Positions 11,100 through 53,327 of a DNA stretch of 64,000 nt are shown in pieces. The stretch's first letter is position 1; the number at the start of each line of letters is the position of its first letter. A program made the position numbers and the translations under genes. This DNA is from Xenopus tropicalis. Taxonomy: Eukaryota > Chordata > Amphibia > Anura > Pipidae. The stretch is taken from assembly GCF_000004195.4 (NCBI RefSeq), contig NC_030678.2, positions 77,621,404 to 77,685,403 of the forward strand. Direction: 5' to 3'. The notes under the pieces are model-generated. The model saw only the letters and a list, made by a program, of their open reading frames with translations. It had not been told where the DNA came from and did no database searches.

Positions 11100-12075
11100 A
11101 TGATTGATCTTTCCGCCTAAGCCTGGTCCTACTCCCCCCTTTTCTATCTCTATTGAAGGCACCCTCATCAACCCTGTCAATTCCATGCGTTGCTTGGGGG
11201 TGATCTTTGACTCCAGTCTCTCCTTCTCTGACCATACTAACACCACTGTCAAAACCTGTCACTTTTTCTTACGCAATATTGCCAAAATCCGTCCCTTTCT
11301 TTCTACTGTAACAGCTAGGCTGCTCATGCACGCGCTCATCCTATCCCGACTTGACTACTGTAACCTGCTGCTAACCGGCCTCCCTAACTCCCATCTTTCC
11401 CCCCTACAGTCTATATTAAACACCGCTGCCAGAATTCTCCTCCTCTCATCCAGGAGAGTTCAGGCCCTTCCCCTGCTAAAGGCCTTATCGTGGCTTCCTA
11501 TTAAACAAAGAATAGTGTACAAACTCCTTCTCTTAACCTTCAAAGCCCTCCATTCCTCTGCCCCTCACTACATCTCTTCCCTTGTGTCTCCGTACGTTCC
11601 TGGCCGAGCAACCGTTTGGTTGAGCCCCCCACTACTACTGCTGTTTCCCGCCTTAAACCTTTCTGCCTTGCTGCCCCTTACATTTGGAATGCCCTCCCCG
11701 ATTTCCTCCGGAGAGAATCCTCCCTCAGTCTTTTTAAATCTAAACTTAAAGACTACCTTTTGGAGCACTCACCCAGCACCTGATCTGGGAACTGGCACTT
11801 ATATTGTAGTGTCACCCACTGTGACCTACAGCACTTACATTTGCCCATTTGTGTCTGTTAGTTACCCCTCCCATATAGATTGTAAGCTCTACGGGGCAGG
11901 GACCTCGTTCATCTTGTTTCTGACTCTTATTGCAACTGTACCTTGTATTTATTTGTATTTATTGTTGTACTTTGTATTTATCTTTAACCCCCTGTTTGTA
12001 TTACTGTATTCTACTGTACAGCGCTGCGTACATAAGTAGCGCTTTATAAATAAAGATATACATACATACTTACAT
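11100..12075 (+). mobile_element. L2-clade LINE, 3' part
   Basis: The C-terminal part of the reverse-transcriptase protein is followed by the typical 3' tail (TAGATTGTAAGCTCTACGGG, CAGCGCTGCGTACATAAGTA, TTTATAAATAAAGATA) and an ATACATAC-type end. The catalytic part of the polymerase is not present. Confidence 0.8.
11104..11790 (+). pseudogene. L2-clade LINE protein, C-terminal fragment
   Basis: Motifs: LGVIFDSSLSFSDH, LRNIAKIRPFLS, ILSRLDYCNLLLTGLP, LQSILNTAARILLL, LSWLPIKQRIVYKLLLL and LHSSAPHYIS. After ATVWLSPPLLLL the frame drifts, which suggests small indels. It continues as an open frame to 12039, but the part after about 11790 is the 3'UTR read through. Confidence 0.75.
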
Positions 12076-12107
12076 ACTTAATCAATTCACTCCTCCCTTC
12101 CATCACA

Positions 12108-12619
12108 TTAAATGGGACATATTGGGTGAAAAACATTATTGTGGCAATTAATTGTACTCATCTTAAAATAAAAAGAATGTGCTTTAAAAAGTAGTGTTTC
12201 TTACATTTTACTGAAAATGTCTCCAAAAACCCCACTAGCTCTGCCCATCTGTGCCATTTCCTGCTGCCTCCTTTTCCAGGCTGTGCAGGGGGGCTAGCAG
12301 CACTCAGCATGCTGCACTGTAGACCAATCTGCAGCTAGGCTGACCTGATCAGGATCTGAAGCCTGTCTTTGCTTGTGTTGCTGCAGGGCTGTGATTGGCT
12401 ATCTCCCTCCTACTGTGATTCTGACAGGGACTGTTAGGACACACCCACCCCTAATTTGAAACACACAGGAACCTGAGAATATCTATAGGGAGCTTCAATA
12501 AAGGGGCCATTTTTACAGATAGTATTAATTTTAGACCAAAGGGAAACGAGAACCATATATTATTCATAATTGCCTACAAGATTAGAGGTTTTTTCATTTA
12601 TCCTATATGTCTCCTTTAA
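12108..12619 (+). mobile_element. T2/Kolobok-like MITE (GGGACATATTGG type), full length
   Basis: Left end TTAAATGGGACATATTGG and right end CCTATATGTCTCCTTTAA are inverted termini. The interior is unrelated to the other T2 subfamilies here. It lies 30 bp after the L2 tail. Confidence 0.75.
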
Positions 12620-14770
12620 CCTATGAAGCGCAGAGCTGTCCAGCAAAGTTTAAGAGCAAGTGGACACCACGGCTTGAGGTAAACCTGTGTGCAAGGACCA
12701 AAATGAAGGATAGTAAAGACTAGACAGATACTGCTTTTAAAAGCAAATGCATTTATAAGTACTAGATTTAAAATAATTGAAAATAGTTCATATATCTTGA
12801 TATGTTACTTGCTTTTATGATGCAAAATAATGCTGTGTTCACAACCCTCTTAACATGTTTAATTTTCTGCTTTTAAAGACTTGCAATGTATTTATTTTCT
12901 AAATGCTGCATTTAGTGGTGAACCAGTTTAGTCCTAATAAAGATATTGTAAACCAATGCCATATTTGCTCTGATTACTGCAGTTTCCTTATGTTTTTTTT
13001 TTTTTCTGCCTCTCTGTTTTTGGGTTGTACGTTTGACATAGCTCACTAATATTTGGCCACTGGTAATTTTCTTCCATGCTGTGTCGTTATGATACTGAGC
13101 AGGCTTCAGCCCTGGAATGTTATTGTGTAACTTACTTTCAGTCCGGTGCTGATTAAATGTTATATATGTGATATATTTGTAGTATTGCATTATTCTTCAG
13201 TATATTCTATTGCAATGTAGATGTGAAACAACTAGATTTAGATTTTTTGTTTTTTTTATTTGTTTATTCATTCATTCAAATCTGAGAAGGGCAGCAAGCA
13301 AAAGCTGCAAAGAATTGCATGATTTATTTATTTTTTGGTGGACAGAGTTTGCTGTTTCACAGGAGGAGTTAAGTGGTTGCTGTTATGCGAAACAGTGTAT
13401 CAGATCCCACTCAGATGAATAAGAACGAATCATCTGATCAAAAAGTGTGGGCAGAATAGCATATGCTTATGTTTCCTGAACATTTTATAAAGAAGTGTAA
13501 AAGGGAAAATATGAAAAAAAGGTTATTTTCACTTTAAAAGCCCCTTGACAATGTACTTTTGCAAACTAAAGTTTGGTTAGTTGTTTCCTATATTACTGTC
13601 CAATCTTTCACGCTTCTTAATGGCAACTCACAATATTGTGGTTTCTGCTTTTGTGAGGGAAATTGCAAGATTTCCTCTTTCTTTCTTTTCATGTTTTCTT
13701 CCTTCTTGCTTAAGAAACTCCCAACTGTTATAGGCAGACGTAAATGCACAAGATGCAGTAGTGTCCCAAGTCTGTGGGGTGGACAGAAATGCTTTACAGA
13801 TCAGGGAGAAAATGTTGAGGCAGATTTTCCGAACCAAGACCAGGATAAAAGAGGCAAGTAGGGGAGGTGATGACAGAGTTCTGACATTTCAGTGACATTT
13901 ATGCTTTATACTGACTTTAGCCTGAGTTTCTGCTAAGACTTTTAGAAGAACATTTAAAAAAAAAAAAAAATTGTCACTGTTTTATTAGTTAAGAATAGAC
14001 AAGTTAATGAAACGGATAGTTCTTGTCATATTGACAGTACTTTTTGTCGCTACTTAACAGCACCAGTATCTAATCTTAATGCTGTGATTACTAACAAGAT
14101 AACACTTTAAAGTGCATGCTGCTTCTGTTTTTATTTTATTTAATGTGTATACGTGGGTATGGGACAAATCTATTTCTGCCAGTAGTGCTGGAAAAACATT
14201 GAAGTGCAGCAAGTTTTCCTAATTCCATGAAAGAATGAGACCCCCCCCTCCTCCTTACTGTGTTTTATTCACATTGCATCCTATACAATCTCTCCTCTTT
14301 CCCTGTGACAGGTAAAGCCAGAAATATCCTGGATAGAGAGAGAGTTTTTCCTTTTGTACAAGGTATGAAGGTGGGCTGTGGACACCCGCACGACTGTTCT
14401 TTAATAATGCATTATAATTATAGGGTGACAAAAAGAGGAAGTGTGTTGTTTCGTTTTGAACCTACAAACAGCAAAACTGCAGAGTAAAAATAAGACTATA
14501 TTAATTTTTTGTTTGTAGTGTAGGCATCTTGTTACTGCTGCATAATGTTCTACCATGGAAAACATGTAATGCCTCTGAATTCATACAAAGCAATGTTACG
14601 TGGGTTTGTATGTTTAAAATCAAAAACAATATCTTGAACATATTGGACATGCCTATCTTGAACATATCTTTTGTTCCAACTGGAGTTGTTATTTCATTCT
14701 GCTTATTCTCTAGAATAAGTACATAAAAGTGAAACAGTAGCTATTCACATTAAACCCCTCCATTGAATAG
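12620..14770. other. Mostly unique DNA upstream of the alternative start
   Basis: AT-rich, no recognised transposon. Two short open frames (13559-13861, 14260-14487) were tested as upstream rps6ka1 exons and not supported. Confidence 0.4.
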
Positions 14771-14772
14771 CC

Positions 14773-14780
14773 TATATAAG
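14773..14780 (+). promoter_or_regulatory. Candidate TATA box for the short-isoform promoter
   Basis: TATATAAG lies 362 bp upstream of the alternative start codon at 15142, in non-repetitive DNA. This is a single motif match only. If used, transcription would start near 14805 and the 5'UTR would contain several upstream ATGs (for example 15074). Confidence 0.25.
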
Positions 14781-15141
14781 CTTATCAACTTATCAACTAG
14801 TTTAGTTTTAGTGTAGGATATACTTAACACTTTAAGATATCACTGGTAACATGAGGGGTTGGTGGTTTGGTGCATAAGAAACACCCCCACAGTACAGACT
14901 ATGTGGGTGGATGTTCTGTGCTGTAGGTGACAGCCCTATTGGTTTATGCCGTTTTACAGTTTCTGTGAGGTGCAGGAAGTTTATTTCTATAATTGGGTTT
15001 TCAGCAAGCTGCTTTCATTTCTGCCAATATGATTTAAGCTGATAAGCTGAGCCCTCTTGAAGGTACACAAGATGTGATGCAGGACTTCATGTTTGACCAG
15101 CACCTTTGCAGTCTTGTCTCTCAATGCGGAAACTGGGCTCC

Positions 15142-43296
<28,155 letters not shown>

Positions 43297-44040
43297 CTGG
43301 AGCCCTGCCTAAGGGAATTATTCCCTCTGCCTCTGTGCATAACTTCTCACGAAAACTTGCCGATACAGCCTTACCTTCCTGCTGTTCCTCCTTTGATCCT
43401 TATAGCTATAGTAGAAGGATGCCTGGTTCTCCAGCTGACCCTTTACACTGTGGTAGGAGGAACTGTGGGGCTGTGTGCTTTGGGCAGTGGTCGTGAAAAC
43501 ACGAATGTATACTTCTAGTGGAAGGCTCCACTTTTCATGGATAGCAGTGTGTCCACTGCTACCAGTGCTATCATACCTATCATACCTGTACATACTGCCA
43601 AGCACAATCTCAGGGCTGTCTGCAGTCCTACCTACTTGTGACAGAAGAAGACATCTCTTTCTTTCTGTGGGATGACACAGGGAAATGCTACATGTTGGTA
43701 CTTAGTTGTGGATCTCTCGTTTTTCCTTTCTGCTGCATTTACACTAATTTAGCCCATTGTTCTTACACTCCTCTGCAATCACTCTCACATATGAAATGTC
43801 ATTTATCTTCCACTAGATGATAATAGGTGGTGCCTTTTGCCCACCAAAAGGGCTGTATCCCTTACTGTGTCCAACAGGTCTGGTATTACAAAGAAATTAT
43901 GTGTTGTGCTACCAAGGGCACTTTAAAATTTACATAATAGCCTCTACTCTCAGAAACTGTGAACATGCAAATGAGAATTTAAAAGCTCCAGAAATCCATC
44001 TCACACTTCAGTATCAATAAAAACTGTTGGAATACAAGAT
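43297..44040 (+). other. rps6ka1: rps6ka1 3' untranslated region
   Basis: About 740 bp of non-repetitive sequence follows the stop and ends just after the only well-placed polyadenylation signal. No transposon remnant is recognised in it, in contrast to the introns. The end position is inferred from the signal. Confidence 0.7.
44016..44021 (+). terminator. rps6ka1: Polyadenylation signal AATAAA
   Basis: A canonical AATAAA lies 720 bp after the stop, followed within 30 bp by GT-rich sequence (TGTTTTTTCTGT), as expected for a cleavage site near 44040. Confidence 0.7.
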
Positions 44041-45303
44041 GTTTTTTCTGTACATTGCTATGCTTGCCTTTGATGATCTTGTTTAACTCTCTACTGTAGA
44101 TAGAAAAATCTACAGCCTACTGTTTAATGACCTGACTGCCAGCTCCTTAGGTTTTTGCATTGCCATTTTTAAACTTTGATCTAAGCTGTGCAGTGTTTAC
44201 TAGCAACAAGTAACACTGCACAATCAAAGAGCTCCATCAGGGAAGGGGTTAAAAGTTGTTTAGGAAAAATGTCTTGTGTATAAGAATGTACTCCAAAGTA
44301 GATAAGGGGCATGTTAAAGTGTGATGAAAAGATAAAATTGGAATTATTCATTTTGACATGTGGAGTCATGGTTAATGGATCAACCTTGTCAGTATTGTGC
44401 AATGTGGCCTGGTTTCTTTATGAAGTCAACAAAGGCTTTTTTTCCAGTGGAAAGAACAAAATGATATATTACAGGTTGGATGGGAATTATGACTATTATG
44501 TTATAATCTTAAAACAAAGGATTTGTGACTAAATGAGGGACTAAAAAGAGTAAACCTTAGAAGCAAACAATGCAGAGCAAAAACTATTCTGTTTGTATAG
44601 GCTATACAGACTGTCCTCCTCTGTATGACAGAGTAACCTGCTACAAAATATTGAGTTCAAGGCAAAGTAAAAATGGATTCCTTGTAGATTGGAGAATGGC
44701 AGACAGCAGACTCTCTTGGCAACTGATTTTAACTTGAGCCAAAAGTAGTACTGTAGTAGTTATTGGATATGCAAAACATATTTAAATATTAGATATGTTC
44801 ATACAGTATAACATCAAAGTTGTACATTTAATGATTTATCTTGGGTAAAAGCTTTGAATTGATTTGTTTCCAATCATTACAGATTTGCATAAGTTTTGCA
44901 GAAAGTCAGAAAAGAGAATAGAGTACCCTATCATATTAGGCAACACTACCCACTCTCTGGGTCTAAATACAAACAACCCCATTGCATTGAAAAACACAAT
45001 CCTCCACATATAATAAAAAGCACTATGTTGGCCCAGTTGCAGTAACCCATGGCAACCAATAAGATGTTTACTTTTAAACAGGTAAACAGTAACTGCTAGC
45101 AACTGATTGGCTGCTATGGGTTATTGTACCTGGACAAGGAGAGAGAGATGGTGAGTGTATCTGTAAATATGTTACTTAGTTTCATTTTCCAGTAGAATTA
45201 AGGTTGGTATTATTACAGTAAAATTACTGTATGGATATTCTATGAATCAATTGTATATCAAAAATATCCTCCCCAGAATATTTGTGCTTTCGTTTCCAGT
45301 AAT
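44041..45303. other. Intergenic DNA after rps6ka1, nothing recognised
   Basis: AT-rich sequence without a supported gene or a clear transposon end. Confidence 0.4.
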
Positions 45304-45555
45304 TTAGGGACATATTTATTATGCTGTTTAAAATACGCCGAGAAAATTCGCCACACATCGCCAGGCTTCACCGTGTAAAAATGGCGTAAAAACAGCGTAA
45401 TTTTTTTACGCATTTTTTCTTCCACCGGAACTTATGGAAAATAACAGCGTAATATCTGGCGTTCAGACAGCGATCTTTTCCATTTATTTTACACAGCTTT
45501 TTACTCAGTTTTTTCGGCAAATTAGTTTTACACAGCATAATAAATACGCCCCTAA
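45304..45555. mobile_element. Palindromic MITE with TTTATTATGCTGT ends
   Basis: TTAGGGACATATTTATTATG and ACAGCATAATAAATACGCCC with CTAA are inverted. Inner repeats use GGCGTAAAAA/TTTTTACGC. A target duplication was not settled. Confidence 0.7.
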
Positions 45556-46343
45556 GTGTTATATGTGCATGTATCATTGACTAGTTTATAGAAGGCAGTC
45601 CCATATTCCAAGCAACCACACACTATTTAAAGACTGTCATTCTGTAACATTAATATTTAAATTCCAAATAGCAGCAAAACGATCTCATTCTGTCAGGAGG
45701 AGAGCATAACAATGAAGTGCTGTTTGATTTTTACAACCCTTGATAGACAGGGCCATAAGTGGCTACTGTTCTGAATCACTGGTCACAATTGTACTAGTGC
45801 AAGCCTTTGATGCCTGAGTTAGAGATTGAAATCAGTCACATCATTAGTATCCTCAGTGTTTGTCAGATTTATCAGTTTAATGTCAGGGCCCCCTATTATT
45901 TACACAAAGGTTACAGATTTATTACCTCTGCTTTTTTTCTTCAGAATTCTATGAATAACTAGGGCAGAAAGGTATTCACTCCAAATCCTAATGAAGTTAA
46001 ACTTTTTTATGCTTACAGAAGTAAGTAGGTGAGCACCTAGGCATTCACAATAACAGGCATTGGGTTTGACCCCTCAGAGTAGGCGGTGGGAACATTAGAC
46101 AACCTAACACATTGGGAACCACTGTGCTACTCTCTCTGCTAGGATGGGGCATCTGTGTATGTGCCTTGCCAATGTAGGAAACAAAGTTTGTGGACCTAAA
46201 GGGTGAAAGGGGTGGAATTGCGGAAGTGATGGTCTGCAGATTATAAAAGTATTGACAATTATCTGGACGTTGTTGTTACGTTGCCAAATTTTCAAAAATG
46301 TTGTATTACCAGTAATAATGTATACTATATTATTTGCTATATA

Positions 46344-47706
<1,363 letters not shown>

Positions 47707-48186
47707 TTAAAGGACAATGAAAGGCATTCTTTTTAAGTACTTACTGCATATCTAAATTCCCAGATCCCTGCTTGCTTCTCTGAGATATGGTGCGGGCAGC
47801 CTACAGCAGTGTGAAGAATACAGTGACATCACTGAAATCTCTCTTCCCTTCCTGTAGGCTGCCAGCGGCAGCCTTCCTATTCTCTGAGCATGTGTGTAAC
47901 TTAATCCTGTCTGCTGTTCTGAGCTACACATGCACACCAGCCAATCAGAAGCGGATCTGGCAGAAGGGAGGGGGGGGGAGGGAATGAAACACGTGCAGTA
48001 TGAAGCAAGGAGGGAAAGGAAGGGAGAATACCTTTTTAGAGATGGCTGCCTGTTCTAGAAAATGTGAAGTAAGTGTGACTGAGTAAATATTTGATTAGGT
48101 GAGCCAAAAGTGTGGCGTTTTTACTAAACAATAGGAGGACTATTGGGCAGTATGCTTTTTAAATTTTGACTTGCATTCTCCTTTAA
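47707..48186 (+). mobile_element. T2/Kolobok-like MITE (GGACAATGAAAGG type), full length
   Basis: TTAAAGGACAATGAAAGGCA and TGCATTCTCCTTTAA. Inserted exactly at the end of the readable transposase. Interior contains GGTGCGGGCAGCC and GTAGGCTGCC near 47790 and 47850. Confidence 0.75.
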
Positions 48187-48614
48187 GTTAAGGCTTGCTT
48201 CAATTATATTGCATTATTACAACATTTAGAATAGAAGAGCCTTTCATTTTATACATAAGCCATACACATGCATATTTCCTAGTGATCCATCCATATGTTC
48301 ATCTAGGAAGCTAGATGAAAGTGTATTTTGGCCATATGATCACAACTGGGAAATTGCCGCGTGGAAGAGATATCTAATCCCCCACATGTCCTCTGTGCTT
48401 TGGAACAAATTCAGGTGCGGCTGGGTGGCATGCTGCCCCTAACATCCTGCTGCTCTAGGCATGGGCCTTTGTGGCCTTCCTACAAATCCGGGCCTAATTG
48501 AGCAGATCAGCCAAACACCCAATGCTTCCTCTTTATATAGGCCATGGACTACCTGCTGACAGTGTTCGCTTGTGTTTGTTGTGTCAGACTTTGATTTTGC
48601 ATGATTACTTAGAG

Positions 48615-48892
48615 CAGGGATCCCCAACCTTTTATAACCGTGAGCCACATTCAAATGGAAAAGGTTTTGGAGAGCAACAATGAGAGCTATAATTGGCTAT
48701 TTGATAGCCCCTGTGTTGACTGGAAGCCTACAGAAGGCTCTGTTTGGCAATTACACTGGGTTTTATGCAATTAAAGCTTGCCTCCTATCCAGAAATTCAA
48801 AAATAAGCAGCTGCTTTGAGGCCACTGAGAGCAACATCCAAGGGGGTTGGGGAGCAACATGTTGCTCATGAGCCACTGATTGGGGATCACTC
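48615..48892. mobile_element. hAT MITE with exact 8-bp target duplication
   Basis: Starts CAGGGATCCCCAACCTTTTA and ends ATTGGGGATCACTC. ACTTAGAG is present at 48607-48614 and 48893-48900. Inner AGAGCAACATCCAAGGGGG resembles its family. Non-coding. Confidence 0.85.
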
Positions 48893-48900
48893 ACTTAGAG

Positions 48901-49953
48901 TATGCCTTTTGTGCAAGACTGCATAAAATAACTAAATTTGTTCTTTTATAGTATCATTCATCCCCCCACTCCGTAGATTTCAGAGCGATGATGGAATATA
49001 TTGAGTCAGATATTTTCTTTTCAACTACCCCCCCCCCCCCCCCCTTTATAATGAAAAAGGGCAAAGAGGAGTTTGTTTAGAGTACATTAACTGCTGGTTA
49101 TATGGTGGGGTGTATGAAAACATAATTATCTTTTAATCACTTGCTTGTTATTATAAGTAAAACCTATTAATAATTATACAGCTTACTACTTTTCTGTCTG
49201 TACCTGTAGCAAACAAGCCTGTAACACCAGTCATTTACCCTGTCAACACATTTTAGCAATATATGCCCATAATAGGTGTGACAGAATATCGTGTTCATAA
49301 ATGAATCCGTTCAAGGGAAGTCATATTTTTTCTTCATAAATTAACTTTCTGCCACACCTATATTTTACTGTACAAGTGTTTTACATAATTACATCCTATA
49401 TGACAGTTTTGTCTTTATTAAGTAAAGGTTTATACAGGTACTTTTAGGCGTGTTTTATTTAAGTTCTGTATTCCATTACTTGGAATTAGATTAGCAAATA
49501 AGTATTTGCCTAAAAAGTCACTTTTATTAGCCTTCAATATGGACTTTTAGGAATACGTAGGAAAGCACATATGCACCCTAAGCTTGCCTTCAGGTAATCC
49601 TTCCTCAATAGGGACCCAGAGTTAGGGAATTATGGTGATGTTTTAAAATAGTTTGTATTGGACATTTATTTTATTGTAGAGCTCTGTTTTGTAAATATGT
49701 ATATGTAGCGATGTGGTCAGATGATCCCAATTAATTCCATGCTTTTTATAGGTTATGTACAGTACATCACAGTATCCTAGTAACTGAGGTTGGAAAAAGA
49801 CAACATGTCTTTGAATAACACTTTTTGCCCCAGTGAATACAACTAAACTTCTGCCTGGAAAGCGAAATAACACATTAAAGCAATCTTGATTCCTTTCTGA
49901 CTCAAAAGCAGTCAGGCCCAATATTGTTCTCAGAATATTAATATATATTCACT
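48901..49953. other. Intergenic DNA with C-run, no gene
   Basis: C-run at 49028-49044; otherwise AT-rich without recognised structure. Confidence 0.4.
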
Positions 49954-50128
49954 GGTGTAACAGAGTGCCGCCAGCCCCCCCTCACAACATCCCCTACACA
50001 GCCCTCCCTTTTTACATGTGCCTGCTTGGGTAGGTAAGAGAGAGGCTGGCGAGGGGGAATTTTAACCACTATAGAGGAAGCAGACCTTGTGGTTGGGGGT
50101 TGAGGTATGCTTCCTCTATAGTTACACC
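49954..50128. mobile_element. GGTGTAAC-ended MITE with 3-bp duplication
   Basis: GGTGTAAC at the left and GTTACACC at the right, flanked by ACT on both sides (49951-49953, 50129-50131). Only 8 bp of inverted end is clear, so the class is uncertain. Confidence 0.5.
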
Positions 50129-51160
50129 ACTACATTCATTGCACTCCTCTTGAACAAGGGTATACTGCCCCTTTAATCCAAAAAGTTTGAACATCTCTGT
50201 TATATAAGCAGACTACAAGAGTAGGAATTTCTTGGCAGGTCAGAGAGAAAATTGTATAGACAGTCTTTGGGGGAGGGGTTACATTGCCTCACTCTGCCTC
50301 GCTCCTACATTCCTTTTAGAGGCCAGTGCTCCACTGTTGTGCAACCTGCTTTATATGAGGCAAGCAGAGAACAAGTAGCATAAATCAAGCCAATGCATCA
50401 GATCTATAGATTGTGAATACAGAAACATTGCCGGCAGCTCTTAACAAAGTGGAAGAAAGAGCAGCTGAAAAAAGTTTTCCAGTGTCATTTCTGGCTTTAT
50501 AAATACCAGATATAAACAAAGGGGTTTTCTAATTCCTAGAAAGGCAATGTACACGGTCCAGTGTACAAACTCGCATCCTTTCAGCTCCCTCACACATACC
50601 GCTCTCAACATTTTCAAAACCCCACTATGCTTGGCTTATTCACATACAGAAAAAAGGAAGGCTTGGGCACTTTGCTTCCTTACCTGAGAATTCCTATGGG
50701 ATTTTAGAAGTGTAAATGGTGAACACTAACTTTCACCCATTGATAAATATGCTTCTAAAAATTCCTATAGGAATAACTAGATAGTGGGTCAACTATTCTG
50801 TGATGAGCTTATGAGCATTTCTTGCTCTTTTCTCAGATCCATGGGATGGCAGTAGTGCTTTACATATAAATGTCAAGGATGGCTGTCAGTGCTGCTTTAA
50901 TGCAAAATGTTCTATTTGTGACTTTTCTATGCCACACAAATACATTATTTTACAATTTTGAGCTAATGACAAACTGTTCACTTAATGTTTCAAAAGGAAA
51001 CATTAAAACAAATTATTAATGTTGCACAGCAGTTTCAGGCTTCAGTCTCACAATTTTCCAAGATTTAAAAGAAAAGCTGACTTCACATCATATTCAAATA
51101 TTACACCACAAACAAGTGGGAGATGTTAGGGAAGTACATATTCATTTCTAAAACTGTTAC

Positions 51161-51350
51161 CAGGGTCTGGCTACTGGAAAAAAAAAAAACCTTGTGGGCC
51201 CTTCCACCTGCCTGTGCCCTGCTCCACCCTTGCAGTGGAAAAAATAAAGATGGGCATTTTAAAGTGAAAACCACAGACATCTTTATTTTTTCCACAGTAG
51301 GTAAGTAGCATGGGATGTGGTTGTGGGCCCCGGGTATTCCAGACCGACTG
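51161..51350. mobile_element. hAT MITE (CAGGGTCTGG type) with exact 8-bp target duplication
   Basis: 190 bp, CAGGGTCTGGCTACTGG to TTCCAGACCGACTG. ACTGTTAC flanks both sides (51153-51160, 51351-51358). An internal inverted pair (AATAAAGATGGGCATTTTAA against an AAATAAAGATGTCTG-type complement) lies in the middle. Confidence 0.85.
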
Positions 51351-51358
51351 ACTGTTAC

Positions 51359-53237
51359 AATTTGTAATCATTGTTATATTGCTGAGCAGCAGTTTCAGCC
51401 CTTACTGAGCCCCTAAAAATTAATTTTAAAAACGAATTATTTATAAACTAAAAACAGTATTCAATTACATACATGAAAAAAAGTCTAAAAGATTACAGTG
51501 CCACCTACTGGTAGAAGAAATTCTACATTTTTTATTTGACCTTTATGCTGCCAAAGAATACTTGGAGGAAAAAACTAAATCCACGCAAAAAAAAAAACTG
51601 AAGCTACTTCATGTTTGGTCCTTGGGAGATAAATAATTGGATTACCAGTACACACATAATTTACCTGCATATTGAACGCCTATTAAAAAACACAGCAAAG
51701 TGGAGGGGGTTGTAAAGTGGTAATCAAATTACCCACCTCACAGGGACTAAACATGAAGTAGCTTCAGTTTCCCTGTTTAGCTCAAGCAATAACAAAAAGC
51801 AGATGCACTGTAATAAAAACAACCTAAAAAATTGTACCATATCCATGGTATGTATTTATTGTTTATTTACAAGCTAAATGCAGCATAGATTATCGCTCTC
51901 ATTCCCCAGAAGGCAGAAAATATTTTAGGAATATGGACTACCTATCTTGATAATAAGGCAGTCTGCTGCAACTGATAGGACTTAAAGCACACTCACTCAA
52001 GATGCAGAAGTTGTGGCAAATAAAAAGGAAACTGTGCTTGTGAGTAGCCTTAGGGAGATTGGTAAATAGTTCTCCAGTCTCTAATGATGGAACCTTTTAA
52101 ACCTAAGCCTAATTCCCATGGAGGAACGCTGCACTAATTATTGGAATTTAGATATTTTGCTGCTTGAATAGATTGGTGGTTCAGACCCTAGCAGCTTGCT
52201 CCAGGGCACAGATAATGCAGAGGTTTGAGCTTTTATTGTATTTGTGACTTGACAGTAAGCATGGCCTGCTTGAAGGCATTCAATTACATGAATATTAGAT
52301 CTGTTTTGAAGATCCGCATGTACTGCCTTTAGCTGTCCATATTATACATGTTCCAATAATAACTTAATAATAAGTTTCAAACTCGTGCATGTATGGTGTT
52401 CGCCTATTCTAATATCCATGTACATGGTTGATTTAAGAATCACATGCCATGTTGGCCTGTTAATGTTACAGCGGCAGATGAAGAAGTGAAGAGGAGCCTC
52501 AGTATATTTTCACTTTCTTCCTATTATCTGTGCTCCTTGCACAAACAACACAATATGAAGGTGGGCATGGTCCCTCTTTTAGTCTGTTTGGCCTGCGTTC
52601 AGTAGAGCGCTAATAAAGCTTTCTAAGGCCTCCATAACACCACTTAATAACAGGTAGCCCACAGTTACTCTGATACAGCAGCTGATGAACTAGAGGCGGC
52701 CTGCTGCCATAAGGTTGGTTAAACAAGGTCTCCAGTCTCCTTTATTTTCTCATTGTCATTCCTGTTAGTGGGAAAGGTAACAGAATAAAATATAAATTGA
52801 TGGAGAAAGTGGCCATACCCCATGTCTTTGTGTAACTCTTAGCTGTCTTTATCGTGAACTTTGACGTCAATAGATGAAAGACTAAGCTGCTGTATTTAGA
52901 GTGGAACTCATCTAACACATCTGCAGGTTGTGATGATTTGTGCATCCCCACTGCTGCCTGTCAGTGCACTATATTTCTAGAAGGGATGCAACAATGCAGC
53001 TGTTAGCACCTGGAACAGTCAGTCAGTCAGTGCAACACCTAGAACATTTCCCTTGCCAGAGAAGTGAATTGGATTGGGATTTCTGGAAGGAGTTAATCGT
53101 AAGAGCTCATTTACAAAATGTAATAGTTTGGGTTTTCCCTACATCATTTATGTCTCCTTTAAAGAAAATAGATAAAACTGAGGACATTCCAACAAAAGAC
53201 TGCATTACTTGTTAAACATGTAAGGGAAGAAAAGAAG
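51359..53237. other. Mostly unique intergenic DNA
   Basis: An inverted pair CTGAAGCTACTTCATGTTTG (51599) and AACATGAAGCTACTTCAGTTT (51749) marks a small MITE-like unit. 51850-53100 shows no repeat I recognise. No gene. Confidence 0.4.
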
Positions 53238-53327
53238 GTAGTTTACATAATTGCTTGTCCGTGTCAGAAGATTTATGTGGGTAGAATGTGTAGGAGTTTA
53301 AGTGAAAGAAGAAAAGAAGTACAAATT
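53238..53327 (+). pseudogene. Penelope-like element, GIY-YIG nuclease fragment
   Basis: Reads VVYIIACPCQKIYVGRMCRS and then LSERRKEVQI. This fits the C-x-C ... YVG-x-x-x-R-x-L-x-x-R pattern of the endonuclease at the C-terminus of Penelope-like retroelements (a type known in Xenopus). The preceding codons contain stops and no reverse transcriptase is recognised nearby. Confidence 0.55.

Noticed and set aside
11568..11768. Minus-strand open frame over the L2-type LINE
   Set aside because: Shadow of the plus-strand LINE coding sequence.
13559..13861. 100-codon open frame ending in an acidic stretch before a GT, considered as an upstream rps6ka1 exon
   Set aside because: The GT near its end leaves phase 2 in this frame, which does not fit the phase-0 start at 15801, and the peptide does not resemble any RSK N-terminus.
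14260..14487. Open frame with an internal acceptor/donor-like pair, considered as the extra exon seen in Xenopus RSK1
   Set aside because: Only a vague KAR/KAK similarity; the donor near 14362 leaves phase 1 and the remaining residues do not match.
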